Below the pieces are notes generated by a model. The model worked only from the letters and a program-made list of their open reading frames with translations. It made no database searches and had not been told where the DNA came from. A stretch of 64,000 bases of DNA, taken from assembly GCA_963817615.1 (NCBI GenBank), contig CAWFPH010000002.1:1054001-1118000 (forward strand). The letters run 5' to 3'. Shown here piece by piece: positions 26,212 through 35,529 of this stretch. Position numbers and translations under genes: made by a program. This DNA is from FEN-1219 sp963817615. GTDB lineage: Bacteria; Pseudomonadota; Gammaproteobacteria; Steroidobacterales; Rariloculaceae. The number at the start of each line of letters is the position of its first letter. Within the stretch, counting starts at the first letter, position 1.

Positions 26212-28029
26212 ATGGATCCCACCGATACCGAAGGCAGCGAGTACTTTCACCGCGTCGTCGATTGCCAGTGGGCCTGTCCCGCCCATACCGACGTGCCGGA
26301 ATACATCCGGCTCATTGCGCAAGGTCGCTTCGACGACGCGTATCTCCTCAATCGCGAGTCGAACGTGTTCCCCGCGATTTTGGGGCGAGTTTGCGACCGC
26401 CCGTGCGAGCCCGCCTGTAGACGCGGGAGAGTCGAAGACAAGCCGGTGGCGATCTGTCGGCTGAAACGAGTGGCGGCCGATCAACGCGGCTCGATCGAAG
26501 CGCGTCTGCCCCAGGCGCCGCGCACGACGAACGGCCGGCGGGTCGCTTTGATCGGCGCGGGCTGCGCCTCGCTCACGGTCGCAAACGATCTCGCGCCGCT
26601 CGGCTACGAATGCGTAATCTTCGAAGCGCTCGAGGAACCGGGCGGCTTGATGCGAACAAACATCCCCGCCTTCCGGCTGCCGGCCGCCGTGCTCGACGAG
26701 GAGATCGGCTACATTTTGCGAATGGGCGTCGAGCTCCGGCTGGGTGCGCCGGTGGACAGCATGCGGTCGCTGCTCGAGCAGGATTTCTCCGCGGTGTTCG
26801 TGGGCAGCGGTGCACCAAAAGGCAAGGACCTCGAGCTGCCCGGTCGGCGCGACACCGCGCGAATTCATATCGGCATCGATTGGCTCGGGTCCATTGCATT
26901 CGGCCACGTCACCTCGGTGGGAGAGCAGGTCCTCATCATCGGTGTGGGCAATACCGCGATGGACTGCTGCCGCAGCGCACTCAGGCTCGGCGCACGTGAC
27001 GTAAAGGTCATTGCACGCAAGCCGCGCCAATTCTTCAAGGCATCCGACTGGGAGCTCGAGGACGCCGAGGAGGAACGTGTCGAGATCGTCGTAAACCACG
27101 CGCCTAAGGCGTTCTTGGTCGAGCACGGCCGGCTTGTCGGTATGCTTTTCGAGGAGCTCGAGTACGAGCTCGACGCGGGCGGACGAATCCTCTCGAGTCG
27201 CGTGCTCCGCGAAGTCGTGTTGCCATGCGACGACGTGGTACTCGCGATCGGCCAAGAGAATGCTTTCCCCTGGATCGAACGGGACGTCGGCATCGAGTTC
27301 GATCGTCATGACATGCCCGCGGTGGACGCGCGCACGTACCAATCGACGCGCCCCGGCGTGTTCTTCGGCGGCGATGCGGCGTTTGGACCGAAGAACATCA
27401 TTTGGGCGGTCGAGCACGGTCATCAGGCCGCCATCTCGATTCACAAGCACTGCGACGGTACCGACCTCATGGATCGCCTTGCCCGCGGCGTGAACCTCAC
27501 GAGTGCCAAGATGGGCATTCATGAGTGGAGCTACAGCAACGGCTACGACGATGCGGCTCGGCGGCTCATGCCCCACGTGGACCTGAGGAAGCGCTTCAAG
27601 AAGCTCGACATCGAGGTGGAGCTGGGCTTCAGCGCGGAGCAAGCCACAACCGAGGTCGAGCGCTGCCTGAACTGCGATCTGCAAACGGTGTTCACAGCCG
27701 ATCTGTGCATAGAGTGCGACGCGTGCATCGACATCTGCCCGGTCGATTGCCTGACGATTGCGCCGAATGGCGACCGCGTCGAAGTCGAGGGCCGGCTCAA
27801 GACGAGCCGGACCAATCACGACCAGCCGTTGTACGTATCCGCGCCGCTCAAGCAGACCGGACGCGTTATGCTCAAGGACGAGAACCTCTGTGTGCACTGC
27901 GGTCTGTGCGCGGAGCGCTGCCCGACAGGGGCGTGGGACATGCAGAAATCGACCGTGACTATTCCGTATGCCGGCGACGAGGCCCGGCGGGGCCAGGATT
28001 CGTGTCAGAGAACGCGCAAAGCCGGATAA
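26212..28029 (+). CDS. GltD-like FAD/NAD(P)H oxidoreductase with two [4Fe-4S] clusters
   Basis: The 605-residue flavoprotein is fused to Fe-S modules. It opens with the GltD-type Fe-S motif (CQWACPAHTDVPEYI, then RVCDRPCEPACRRG). The FAD-binding region follows (VALIGAGCASLTVANDLA, GLMRTNIPAFRLP), then the NAD(P)-binding GVGNTAMDCC and the FFGGDAAFGP segment. Two C-terminal ferredoxin clusters are clear: CIECDACIDICPVDC and CVHCGLCAERCP. It should move electrons between NAD(P)H and the 2-oxoacid oxidoreductase encoded by the next two genes. The 3' end overlaps that gene by 28 bases. The direction of electron flow cannot be told from sequence. Confidence 0.9.
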   Translation: MDPTDTEGSEYFHRVVDCQWACPAHTDVPEYIRLIAQGRFDDAYLLNRESNVFPAILGRVCDRPCEPACRRGRVEDKPVAICRLKRVAADQRGSIEARLPQAPRTTNGRRVALIGAGCASLTVANDLAPLGYECVIFEALEEPGGLMRTNIPAFRLPAAVLDEEIGYILRMGVELRLGAPVDSMRSLLEQDFSAVFVGSGAPKGKDLELPGRRDTARIHIGIDWLGSIAFGHVTSVGEQVLIIGVGNTAMDCCRSALRLGARDVKVIARKPRQFFKASDWELEDAEEERVEIVVNHAPKAFLVEHGRLVGMLFEELEYELDAGGRILSSRVLREVVLPCDDVVLAIGQENAFPWIERDVGIEFDRHDMPAVDARTYQSTRPGVFFGGDAAFGPKNIIWAVEHGHQAAISIHKHCDGTDLMDRLARGVNLTSAKMGIHEWSYSNGYDDAARRLMPHVDLRKRFKKLDIEVELGFSAEQATTEVERCLNCDLQTVFTADLCIECDACIDICPVDCLTIAPNGDRVEVEGRLKTSRTNHDQPLYVSAPLKQTGRVMLKDENLCVHCGLCAERCPTGAWDMQKSTVTIPYAGDEARRGQDSCQRTRKAG

Positions 28030-29822
28030 ACGATTTCGTCCTAAAGATCGCGAATGTCAACGGGACGGGTTCCGCAAGCGCGAACTCGCTGCTGATGAAG
28101 GCGATCTTTCGGATGGGGGTGCCGGTTGGCGGTAAGAATTTCTTTCCGTCGAACATTCAGGGCCTACCGACCTGGTACGAGATCCGCATCAGCAAGGACG
28201 GCTATCGCGGTCGCGCGGGCACCGTCGACGTCATGGTGGCGATGAATGCGCAGACCTACGCTCGCGATCTCGCAGAGGTTGCACCGGGCGGCACTCTGAT
28301 CTACGACTCGACCTGGCCGCGTGACCGGCTGCTTGCGCGATCAGACGTGCGGACCCTCGGCCTACCGCTTGCGCGTCTTTGCAACGAGAGGTTCGCGAAT
28401 GCACGCACGCGGATCCTCATGAAGAACATGGCGTACGTCGGCGCGCTGGCCGCGCTGCTGGACCTCGATCGCACCGTCGTCGAGGCTCTCGTGCGCGAGA
28501 CATTCGGTCGCAAGACAGCGTTGATCGACGCCAACATGGCGGCGATCGATCTCGGGTTCGACTATGCCATGCAGCACTTCGAGTGCCCGCTCCCGACGCG
28601 GGTAGCGCCGCTGCAGAAAACCGCGGGTCATCTTCTCATCGACGGCAATACGGCCGCCGCACTCGGCTGCGTGTATGCCGGGGCGACAGTCGGGGCGTGG
28701 TATCCGATCACGCCGTCGACCTCGCTGATGGACGCGTTCAAGGCGTTCTGCGAGCAGTATCGCACCGATCCGCACAGCGGCGAGAAGCGCTACTGCATCG
28801 TGCAAGCCGAAGACGAGCTCGCCGCAATTGGGATCGTGCTCGGTGCGACTTGGAGCGGGGTCCGAGCGTTCACGCCGACGAGCGGCCCCGGCTTGTCGTT
28901 GATGAACGAATTTTTGGGTTTCGCGTACTTTACGGAGCTGCCCGCGGTGCTGTTCGACGTCCAGCGAGTCGGACCTTCCACGGGTATGCCCACCCGCACG
29001 CAGCAAGGCGACCTGCTCGCCGCGGCATTCGCGTCCCATGGCGACACCAAGCACGTGCTGCTATTTCCGAGCGATCCGCGCGAATGCTTCGAGTTCGCGG
29101 TTTGTGCGTTCGATCTGGCCGACCGCTTGCAAACGCCGGTCCTGGTGATGTCGGATCTCGACATCGGGATGAACGACTGGATGTGCAAGAACTTCGAATG
29201 GGACGACGGCTATCGGCCGGATCGCGGCAAAGTTCTGAGTGCCGCTCAACTCGCAGAGGTGGCGAAGTTTCATCGCTATGTGGACGTCGACGGCGACGGC
29301 ATCCCGTATCGAACGTTGCCGGGAATCGACCCCAAGGGGGCGTATTTCGTCCGCGGCTCGGGGCACAACCAGTTCGGAGCTTACACCGAGGACTCCGACG
29401 AGTATCAGCAAGTGATCGATCGGCTTAGGGTGAAATGGGCTACGGCCGCGGAACTGGTGCCCGAGCCGGTACTGCGCCGCGCTCGTAAGCCGGCGCGCTG
29501 GGGCATCCTGTCGATCGGCAGCTGCGACCAGCCGGTGCATGAGGCGCTCGATCGGCTCGCGGCGAAGGACCTGCACCTCGACTATCTGCGCGTGCGCGCG
29601 TTCCCGTTCGGCAAGAAGGTCCAGCAGTTTCTCGAGCAGCACGAGCGGGTCTTCGTGGTCGAGCAGAATCGCGATGCGCAGTTGAAGAGCCTGCTCACGA
29701 TCGAGACGACATATCCTTCCGCACGGCTGCACTCGATTTTGCGTTATGGGGGATTGCCGATGGACTGTCGCGGCATCATCGAAGCGCTCGAGCAGTTGAT
29801 TGCGCAAGGAGAAGCGGCATGA
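28002..29822 (+). CDS. 2-oxoacid:acceptor oxidoreductase, fused gamma-alpha subunit (KorA-like)
   Basis: The GTG at 28002 has an AGGA site just upstream; longer in-frame extensions read through the FAD gene in another frame. The 606-residue product begins with the gamma (catalytic) domain (VNGTGSASANSLLMKAI, GVPVGGKNFFPSNIQGLPTW) and continues with the alpha domain (WYPITPSTSLMDAF, AEDELAAIGIVLGA, TPTSGPGLSLMNEF), the order of 2-oxoglutarate ferredoxin oxidoreductase KorA. It pairs with the TPP subunit downstream (ATGA overlap). The substrate (2-oxoglutarate, pyruvate or a branched 2-oxoacid) is not decided. Confidence 0.9.
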   Translation: MSENAQSRINDFVLKIANVNGTGSASANSLLMKAIFRMGVPVGGKNFFPSNIQGLPTWYEIRISKDGYRGRAGTVDVMVAMNAQTYARDLAEVAPGGTLIYDSTWPRDRLLARSDVRTLGLPLARLCNERFANARTRILMKNMAYVGALAALLDLDRTVVEALVRETFGRKTALIDANMAAIDLGFDYAMQHFECPLPTRVAPLQKTAGHLLIDGNTAAALGCVYAGATVGAWYPITPSTSLMDAFKAFCEQYRTDPHSGEKRYCIVQAEDELAAIGIVLGATWSGVRAFTPTSGPGLSLMNEFLGFAYFTELPAVLFDVQRVGPSTGMPTRTQQGDLLAAAFASHGDTKHVLLFPSDPRECFEFAVCAFDLADRLQTPVLVMSDLDIGMNDWMCKNFEWDDGYRPDRGKVLSAAQLAEVAKFHRYVDVDGDGIPYRTLPGIDPKGAYFVRGSGHNQFGAYTEDSDEYQQVIDRLRVKWATAAELVPEPVLRRARKPARWGILSIGSCDQPVHEALDRLAAKDLHLDYLRVRAFPFGKKVQQFLEQHERVFVVEQNRDAQLKSLLTIETTYPSARLHSILRYGGLPMDCRGIIEALEQLIAQGEAA

Positions 29823-30874
29823 CGTCGATCGCAAAGCCGAAGATTCTGTACGACGGATTGCGCCGTAACGGCCTCGGGCTCACCGTGCGCGACTACGAGG
29901 GCAGCATGTCGACGCTCTGCGCGGGCTGCGGTCACGACTCGATCACGGCTGCGATCGTCCAGGCGTTCTTCGAGCTCGATATTCCACCGCACAGCGTGGG
30001 CAAGATGAGCGGCATCGGCTGCTCGTCGAAGACGCCCGCGTATTTCCTCAGCGCTTCACACGGCTTCAACTCGGTGCACGGCAGAATGCCTTCGATCGCG
30101 ACGGGTGCGAGCGCCGCGAATCGTGAGTTGCATTTGCTGGGGGTTTCCGGCGACGGCGACTCCCTATCGATCGGTCTCGGGCAGTTCATGCACGCTCTGC
30201 GGCGCAATCTGAACATGGTCTACATCATCGAGAACAACGGCGTTTACGGCCTCACGAAGGGTCAGTTCTCCGCGTCGGCCGACATCGGATCGAAGGCGAA
30301 GCGCGGCGAGGTCAATAAGCAGCCGCCGATCGATCCAGTGCAAATCGCGATGTCGCTCGGCGGAACCTTCGTCGCGCGAAGCTTTTCGGGCGACAAGGAG
30401 CAGCTCGTGCCGCTACTCAAGGCCGGCGTTCTTCACAACGGCTTTGCGCTGATCGACGTCGTATCGCCCTGCGTGACTTTCAACGATCATGAAGCCTCGA
30501 CCAAGAGCTACGCCCACACCCGAGAATTCAATCGGCCCGCGATCCACACCGATTTCGTGCCGCCGGCCGCGGAGATCAAGGCGCAGTACGACGAGGGCGC
30601 CGTCTTGCCTGTAGAGATGCACGACGGCAGTCGCCTGCTGTTGCGCAAGGTCGCGAAGGACTACGACCTGCACGATCGCGGAGCGGCGATCGACTTCATC
30701 CGCGCGAGCCATCGCCGGGGCGAGATCGTCACGGGTTTGTTGTACATCGACGAAGGCCAACCCGATTTGCACGGCGTCAACGGTACTACGATGGTGCCGC
30801 TCAACCGGCTGCCGTTCGAATCGCTGTGTCCCGGTGCTGCCGCGCTAGCGGCTCTGCAGCAGGAGTTTCGTTAG
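29819..30874 (+). CDS. 2-oxoacid:acceptor oxidoreductase, TPP-binding beta subunit (KorB-like)
   Basis: The 351-residue subunit carries the thiamine diphosphate site: CAGCGHDS (C34, C37), GIGCSSKTP, GDGDS at 111-115 and the paired Asn at 139-140 in IIENNGVYGLTKGQ, the standard KorB/PorB layout. It completes the decarboxylating core with the fused gamma-alpha subunit. There is no extra Fe-S cluster in this subunit, so electrons probably exit through the clusters of the FAD protein encoded first in the operon. Confidence 0.92.
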   Translation: MTSIAKPKILYDGLRRNGLGLTVRDYEGSMSTLCAGCGHDSITAAIVQAFFELDIPPHSVGKMSGIGCSSKTPAYFLSASHGFNSVHGRMPSIATGASAANRELHLLGVSGDGDSLSIGLGQFMHALRRNLNMVYIIENNGVYGLTKGQFSASADIGSKAKRGEVNKQPPIDPVQIAMSLGGTFVARSFSGDKEQLVPLLKAGVLHNGFALIDVVSPCVTFNDHEASTKSYAHTREFNRPAIHTDFVPPAAEIKAQYDEGAVLPVEMHDGSRLLLRKVAKDYDLHDRGAAIDFIRASHRRGEIVTGLLYIDEGQPDLHGVNGTTMVPLNRLPFESLCPGAAALAALQQEFR

Positions 30875-31005
30875 TCCCGCGCGGCCGACGGGATACGGCC
30901 CTCGCGCACGGCCGGACCAACCGTTTCCAGTTGTGACGTGATTCACCGTAATCCGACCAGGGAAGCGGCAACGTAGCTGCGCCGTCCGCTGCGGAAAATC
31001 CGTTC

Positions 31006-31902
31006 ATGGCCGACTCGATTTCGTTGCAGAGCGTCCGGGACCGTCTCACCGGTCTCTTGGCCGATTGGGGCGCGGAGTTGTCGGCGCTGCTCCAGGAGCT
31101 CGAACAAAAGCGCGCACTCGTCGAGAAGCTGGAAAATCACTCGGCCAGCCGGGACGAGCAGCTCAAGTCGATGCAAGAGCAGGTCGACGGCCAGAAAGAG
31201 CTGATCGAGACCCTGCAGACCGATGCCGAGGAGGCGTCGAAGCTGCGGCGGGAAGTACGCGCCAAGGATCTCGAGCTCGAGCGAATGGCCTCCGAGCTCG
31301 ACAGCAAGAAGGAGCTGATTCGCGCGCTGCGCCGTGACGCGGAAGGCGCGGACCGCCTCAAGGCCGATTCGAAGCTGAAGGATCGCGAGGTCGAGGAGCT
31401 CAAGCGCGACCTCGAGCGCGCGGAACAACGGATCGAAGCGCTGAACAAGGATTACAGCGTTTTGCGGGAAGCGGCTGCAGGGAAGGCCGGCGAGGAGTCC
31501 GCCGAGATGGAGGCGTTGCGGGCAGAGCTCGAGGCCCGCAAGAGCATGATCAAGAGCCTGCGAACGGACCAAGAACGCGCCGTAGCGCTCGAGACCAGCC
31601 TCGAAGAAAAACGCGAGATCATCGAGCAGCTCGAGGCGTCTTTGAATAGGCATGCCACCACCATCTCCGAGCTCAAACGCAGCACCGAAGCGTGGAAGCG
31701 CAAGTATCAGACCCTCAAGGGTGAGAGCTCCACTGCCGCTACCTCGGTGAATCTTCCCTCGCTCAGTGCGATCGACGTTGAGGCGATCCAGCAGCTCGAG
31801 CAGACCGCGGACGTCAAGGCAGATGCGACCATCGCAATCGACATGCGCCGCTCGCTGCTCGAGGCCCGCCGTGCGGCCGCTCAGGGTGGCGGCGAGAAAT
31901 AA
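31006..31902 (+). CDS. Coiled-coil protein with repeated heptad modules
   Basis: The 298-residue acidic/basic coiled-coil protein has no signal peptide. Four related modules are visible: QKELIETLQTDAEEASKL, KKELIRALRRDAEGADRL, RKSMIKSLRTDQERAVAL and KREIIEQLEASL, linked by long heptad stretches (about residues 20-230). The C-terminal 60 residues are less helical and end in a Gly-rich tail. It could be a structural or scaffold protein. It lies upstream of prkA but a 425-base gap separates them. No family name is assigned. Confidence 0.78.
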   Translation: MADSISLQSVRDRLTGLLADWGAELSALLQELEQKRALVEKLENHSASRDEQLKSMQEQVDGQKELIETLQTDAEEASKLRREVRAKDLELERMASELDSKKELIRALRRDAEGADRLKADSKLKDREVEELKRDLERAEQRIEALNKDYSVLREAAAGKAGEESAEMEALRAELEARKSMIKSLRTDQERAVALETSLEEKREIIEQLEASLNRHATTISELKRSTEAWKRKYQTLKGESSTAATSVNLPSLSAIDVEAIQQLEQTADVKADATIAIDMRRSLLEARRAAAQGGGEK

Positions 31903-32327
31903 CGGCTCCATCCGTCCCACCGCGATCCCACGAATGCGCGGCCTCATGCCGCGCGCGCTCGTCGACTCGAACGACTCGCGATTGCGCATCGCGTCAGCTG
32001 ATCGCGCAGCGCACGAACTGCGGGGTGCGCTTCAAGTTATTGACCCGACGAAGATTTCTGGTGCGCGTGGGGCGCAAGGAGCGACTTATGTTGCGTCCTC
32101 TCCAATTATGTTCATTATTGTGACTGTGGTCACCGACTTGCTGCGATGAAAGACCGAGCCTCGAGCTCGGATGCGATTTGACGGAACGTTGGTTTCATCG
32201 ATTCGTCTAATTTCTTAAAGACAAAGCGATCAATAAGCCAAATAGGGAGGGCGTCTCGACGAACAGTCAATAACAAAAAAACAGCCGCGCGCCTTTGTGC
32301 ACTGCGAACTCAAGGTAGAAGAGGGTA
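31903..32327 (+). other. Long intergenic region ahead of prkA
   Basis: No convincing gene is seen; short open frames here have poor codon use and no start context. The first part holds a 7-bp hairpin (GCGCGGC at 31936-31942, GCCGCGC at 31948-31954), a possible weak terminator for the coiled-coil gene. The second part (about 32080-32290) is clearly AT-richer than the window, as expected for a regulated promoter region, and contains a sigma-54-like element at 32127-32141. Confidence 0.6.
32127..32141 (+). promoter_or_regulatory. Candidate sigma-54 (-24/-12) promoter of prkA-yeaH-spoVR
   Basis: TGG at 32127-32129 and TTGC at 32138-32141 place GG and GC exactly ten bases apart, as required by RpoN holoenzyme, with a good -12 box. 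The -24 box (GGTCA rather than GGCAC) is only partial. Start of transcription would be near 32153, about 175 bases before the prkA ATG. The E. coli yeaGH operon is known to be RpoN-dependent, which supports the idea; the site itself is inference. Confidence 0.35.
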
Positions 32328-34328
32328 ATGATGACACGCTCCGAGTCCGTTGCTTCTCACCGGGAAATGACTTCCCACCGCGACATATCGGGAAATTCCT
32401 TCATCGACGACCTGACGGCTTTCGCCACAGAGCATCACGCGCAACACTGGCGCGGCACGTTTGCCGAATTTCTCCAAGACGTCCTTCCGCGCGATCCAAT
32501 CAAGTTCACTCGCTCTTCGCACCAGTACATCTACGACATGTTGTGCTGGTATCGCGATGCGCAGCCGGTAGGTGAAGCGTCGCCCGAGGCCGCTACGAGC
32601 TCCTCCGAGAGGGCGTTGTTCGCCGGCGAGCTATTCGGCATCGATACGGCGCTCGAGCGCGTGGTGGACTACTTCAAGGCCGCCGCAGCCGGATCGGACG
32701 TGGGCAGACGGCTGCTGTTGCTGCTCGGTCCGCCATCCGGCGGCAAGTCGACCCTCGTGATTCTGCTCAAGCGTGGTCTCGAGGAATACAGCCATACCGA
32801 CGACGGCGCTTTGTATGCCCTAACGGGGTCGCCCCTCCACGAGTCGCCGTTGAACCTCATCCCGGCGAGCATGCGCCCGAGGTTCCGCGCAACCTATGGC
32901 GTCGACATTACCGGCGAGCTCTCCCCTTATTCCAAAGCGAGGCTCGACGACGAGTTTCAAGGCGATTTCATGCGGTTCCCGGTGGAGCGCGTGTTCCTAT
33001 CCGAGGCTGCGCGCGTCGGCGTCGGCACATATGCGCCGCACGATCCAACCACGGCGGACATCGCGGATCTGGTCGGCTCGGTCGACCTGTCGAAGGTCGC
33101 GGATATCGGCGACGAGGGTGATCCACGCGCTTGGTCGTGGTCGGGCGCCGTTTACGCGGCGAGCCGCGGTGTACTCGAGATGATCGAGATCCTCAAGGTC
33201 AAGCGGGAATTCTTGTATCTGCTGCTCACGTTGACTCAAGAGAAGAACGTCAAGGTATCGCGCTTTCCGCTGATTTACCTCGACGAGACGATCCTCGCGC
33301 ACACCAACTTGGCGGAATTCAACAAATTCCTCCAAGAAAAGGAGAACGAGGCGCTGCTCGATCGAATGGTAATCGTGAAGGTGCCTTACACGCTCTCGTA
33401 CCGGGACGAGGCCCGAATTTATCGGAAGCTGGTTTCTAGCGCGCCGGCCTTCAGGAAGGTGCACTTCGACCCGCATGTGCTCGATCTCGCGGCCGTGTTC
33501 GCGAATCTTACGCGGTTGCAAAAGCCGCAGCGGGAAGGCCTCGATCTCACGAAGAAACTCAAGCTCTACGCCGCCGAGGACGTTGAAGGATTCACGGCCG
33601 CCGATCTGCCACGGATCAAAGCCGAGTCTTCGGACGAAGGTCTGACCGGCGTGAGCCCGCGATTCGTGATCAACGCGATCTCCAATGCGATCACGCGCAA
33701 CGACGTGGCGAGCCTCACGAGCATGGAGATGCTGCTCGCGCTGAAGGACGCCATCGAAACGGATGCGCGTATGGACGCGGGCCGTAAGAAGCAATGGATC
33801 GAGTTTCTCGTGCTGGCACGCAAAGACTTCTACAACCGCTGGGTCAAGGAGGACGTGCATCGTGCGCTGTTCGCGTCGTTTCAGGCTGAAGCGCAAGAGC
33901 TGCTCGAGAAGTATCTCGACGAGGTTGAAGCTTCGCTCGACCGGCGGGAGGTCGAAGACCCGATCACGGGCGACTCGCGTCCGCCCGACGAGAGGTTCCT
34001 GCGTTCGGTCGAGGAGAAGATCAAGATTTCGGAGTCGGGCAAGCTCTCGTTCCGACAGGAGGTCGTCCGTAAGGCGATGGTGGCCTTCAAAACGGGCGAA
34101 AAATTCACACTGGACAATCACTCGCGTCTGCATGAGGCGATCGAGCAATACCTGTTCGAGGAGCGACGCGATGTGCTGCGGCTTGTGACTTCGCGCGCGC
34201 GCCCCGACGAGGACGCGGAGCAGAAGATCTCGGCCGTGCAAGAGCGTTTGATAAACGAATACGGCTACGATGCGCACAGCGCCAAGGAAGCGCTCAACTA
34301 CGTCACCACGTTGTTGTCCCAGGAGTGA
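32328..34328 (+). CDS. prkA: PrkA/YeaG-family serine protein kinase
   Basis: The 666-residue protein combines an AAA+-like N-terminal domain with a C-terminal kinase-like domain. The Walker A motif is GPPSGGKST, with TGSPLHESPLNLIP following, the PrkA signature; the C-terminal part carries the YeaG family's EEKIKISESGKLSFRQE region. E. coli YeaG is a stress and nitrogen-starvation factor, and Bacillus PrkA acts in sporulation timing. GAAGAGGG precedes the ATG. It heads the conserved prkA-yeaH-spoVR operon. Confidence 0.95.
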   Translation: MMTRSESVASHREMTSHRDISGNSFIDDLTAFATEHHAQHWRGTFAEFLQDVLPRDPIKFTRSSHQYIYDMLCWYRDAQPVGEASPEAATSSSERALFAGELFGIDTALERVVDYFKAAAAGSDVGRRLLLLLGPPSGGKSTLVILLKRGLEEYSHTDDGALYALTGSPLHESPLNLIPASMRPRFRATYGVDITGELSPYSKARLDDEFQGDFMRFPVERVFLSEAARVGVGTYAPHDPTTADIADLVGSVDLSKVADIGDEGDPRAWSWSGAVYAASRGVLEMIEILKVKREFLYLLLTLTQEKNVKVSRFPLIYLDETILAHTNLAEFNKFLQEKENEALLDRMVIVKVPYTLSYRDEARIYRKLVSSAPAFRKVHFDPHVLDLAAVFANLTRLQKPQREGLDLTKKLKLYAAEDVEGFTAADLPRIKAESSDEGLTGVSPRFVINAISNAITRNDVASLTSMEMLLALKDAIETDARMDAGRKKQWIEFLVLARKDFYNRWVKEDVHRALFASFQAEAQELLEKYLDEVEASLDRREVEDPITGDSRPPDERFLRSVEEKIKISESGKLSFRQEVVRKAMVAFKTGEKFTLDNHSRLHEAIEQYLFEERRDVLRLVTSRARPDEDAEQKISAVQERLINEYGYDAHSAKEALNYVTTLLSQE

Positions 34329-34359
34329 TGCGCGGCGAGCCAAGGAATGGAGTGGGAGG

Positions 34360-35526
34360 ATGGACAACAGGTCCGATTTCATCGAGCGGCCCGGGCCGGA
34401 TCGGCAGTGGTACGACCTTTTCTCGCGCGGTGCGCGGGATTGGCTCCGCCACAACGACAAGGTCCGATCCGCGGTCCGTGAGAAGCTGCCGGAGCTGATT
34501 GCCGGTAGCGACGTGCTGCCGCGAGCGGACAGCACGGTGCAAGTGCCCGTGCGGTTCCTCGAGCACTCGCGGTTCAGGCTCAGGGATCCCGGCGAGAGCG
34601 AAGGTGTCGGCCAAGGCGACGGTAAGCCCGGCGATGTGCTCGCGCGACCGGCCGAGCAGGGCCAAGGAAAGGGCGCCGGCGGCAACGACGAAGGCGGCTA
34701 CCAGTTCGTGCTCGAGCTCAAGATCGACGACATCGTCGACTGGCTGTGGGAAGAGCTGAAGCTGCCGAATCTCAAGGTCAAGAACGGCTCCCTGCGGCAC
34801 GAGGAATACACGCGCGAGGGCTGGAGCCGGCGCGGGGTCCGGTCGCGGCTCGATCGGCGGCGCTCGCTCAAAGAAGCGATCAAGCGCCGTGCCGTGCAGC
34901 GCGATGCGCCCGCGTTCACGGACGACGATCTGCGCTACCGCCAGCTCGCGATGCGACGGCGGCCGGCGACCGAAGCGATCGTGTTCTTTGCGATGGACGT
35001 CTCCTCCAGCATGACCGACCGCGATCGGCGACTTGCGAAGACCTTTTTCTTCTGGGTGGTGCAAGGCCTACGCCGCCAGTACACGCATATCGAGCCGGTG
35101 TTCGTGGCTCATACGATCGACGCGTGGGAGTTTGCGGAGAACGAGTTCTTCCAGGTGAGCGGTTCCGGTGGCACGGTTGCGTCGGCGGCGTTCCGCAAGA
35201 TCCTCGACATTGCCGCCGAGCGTTACGACCCGAGCCGCTTCAACATCTACGTCTTCTATGCGTCCGATGGAGCGAACTTCCGGCACGATCGCGACAACGC
35301 TCAGACCGCGCTCGATGAGATCGGGAAGCTGGCCAACTTCGTCGGCTATGTCGAGACGGCCTCGACGGCCCAGCAGGCGTTCAGCACCGAGACATCCGGG
35401 TTGTTCGAGAAGCTGCAGGCCGATACGGGCGTCGCGGGGCGCTACGGATTGTCATCGCCCGAATCGGTCTGGGATGCGATTCGCGCGTTCTTCAGTCAGC
35501 ACGCCGAAGCCGGAGCCGAGGTTTAG
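34360..35526 (+). CDS. yeaH: YeaH/YhbH family protein (DUF444, VWA-like)
   Basis: The 388-residue product starts at the ATG at 34360; AAGGA lies 13 bases upstream and GGGAGG abuts the start. Features are the N-terminal FIERPGPDRQW, a Gly-rich linker (about 75-105), the Arg-rich KEAIKRRAVQR segment and a von Willebrand A-like metal site FFAMDVSSSMTDRD. Homologues are invariably linked to prkA. Its function is probably to regulate or scaffold the kinase; its biochemical activity is unknown. Confidence 0.93.
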   Translation: MDNRSDFIERPGPDRQWYDLFSRGARDWLRHNDKVRSAVREKLPELIAGSDVLPRADSTVQVPVRFLEHSRFRLRDPGESEGVGQGDGKPGDVLARPAEQGQGKGAGGNDEGGYQFVLELKIDDIVDWLWEELKLPNLKVKNGSLRHEEYTREGWSRRGVRSRLDRRRSLKEAIKRRAVQRDAPAFTDDDLRYRQLAMRRRPATEAIVFFAMDVSSSMTDRDRRLAKTFFFWVVQGLRRQYTHIEPVFVAHTIDAWEFAENEFFQVSGSGGTVASAAFRKILDIAAERYDPSRFNIYVFYASDGANFRHDRDNAQTALDEIGKLANFVGYVETASTAQQAFSTETSGLFEKLQADTGVAGRYGLSSPESVWDAIRAFFSQHAEAGAEV

Positions 35527-35529
35527 GTC

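Noticed and set aside
26017..27897. Long minus-strand open frame opposite the FAD oxidoreductase gene
   Set aside because: The plus strand carries unmistakable Fe-S and FAD motifs; the minus-strand protein has none.
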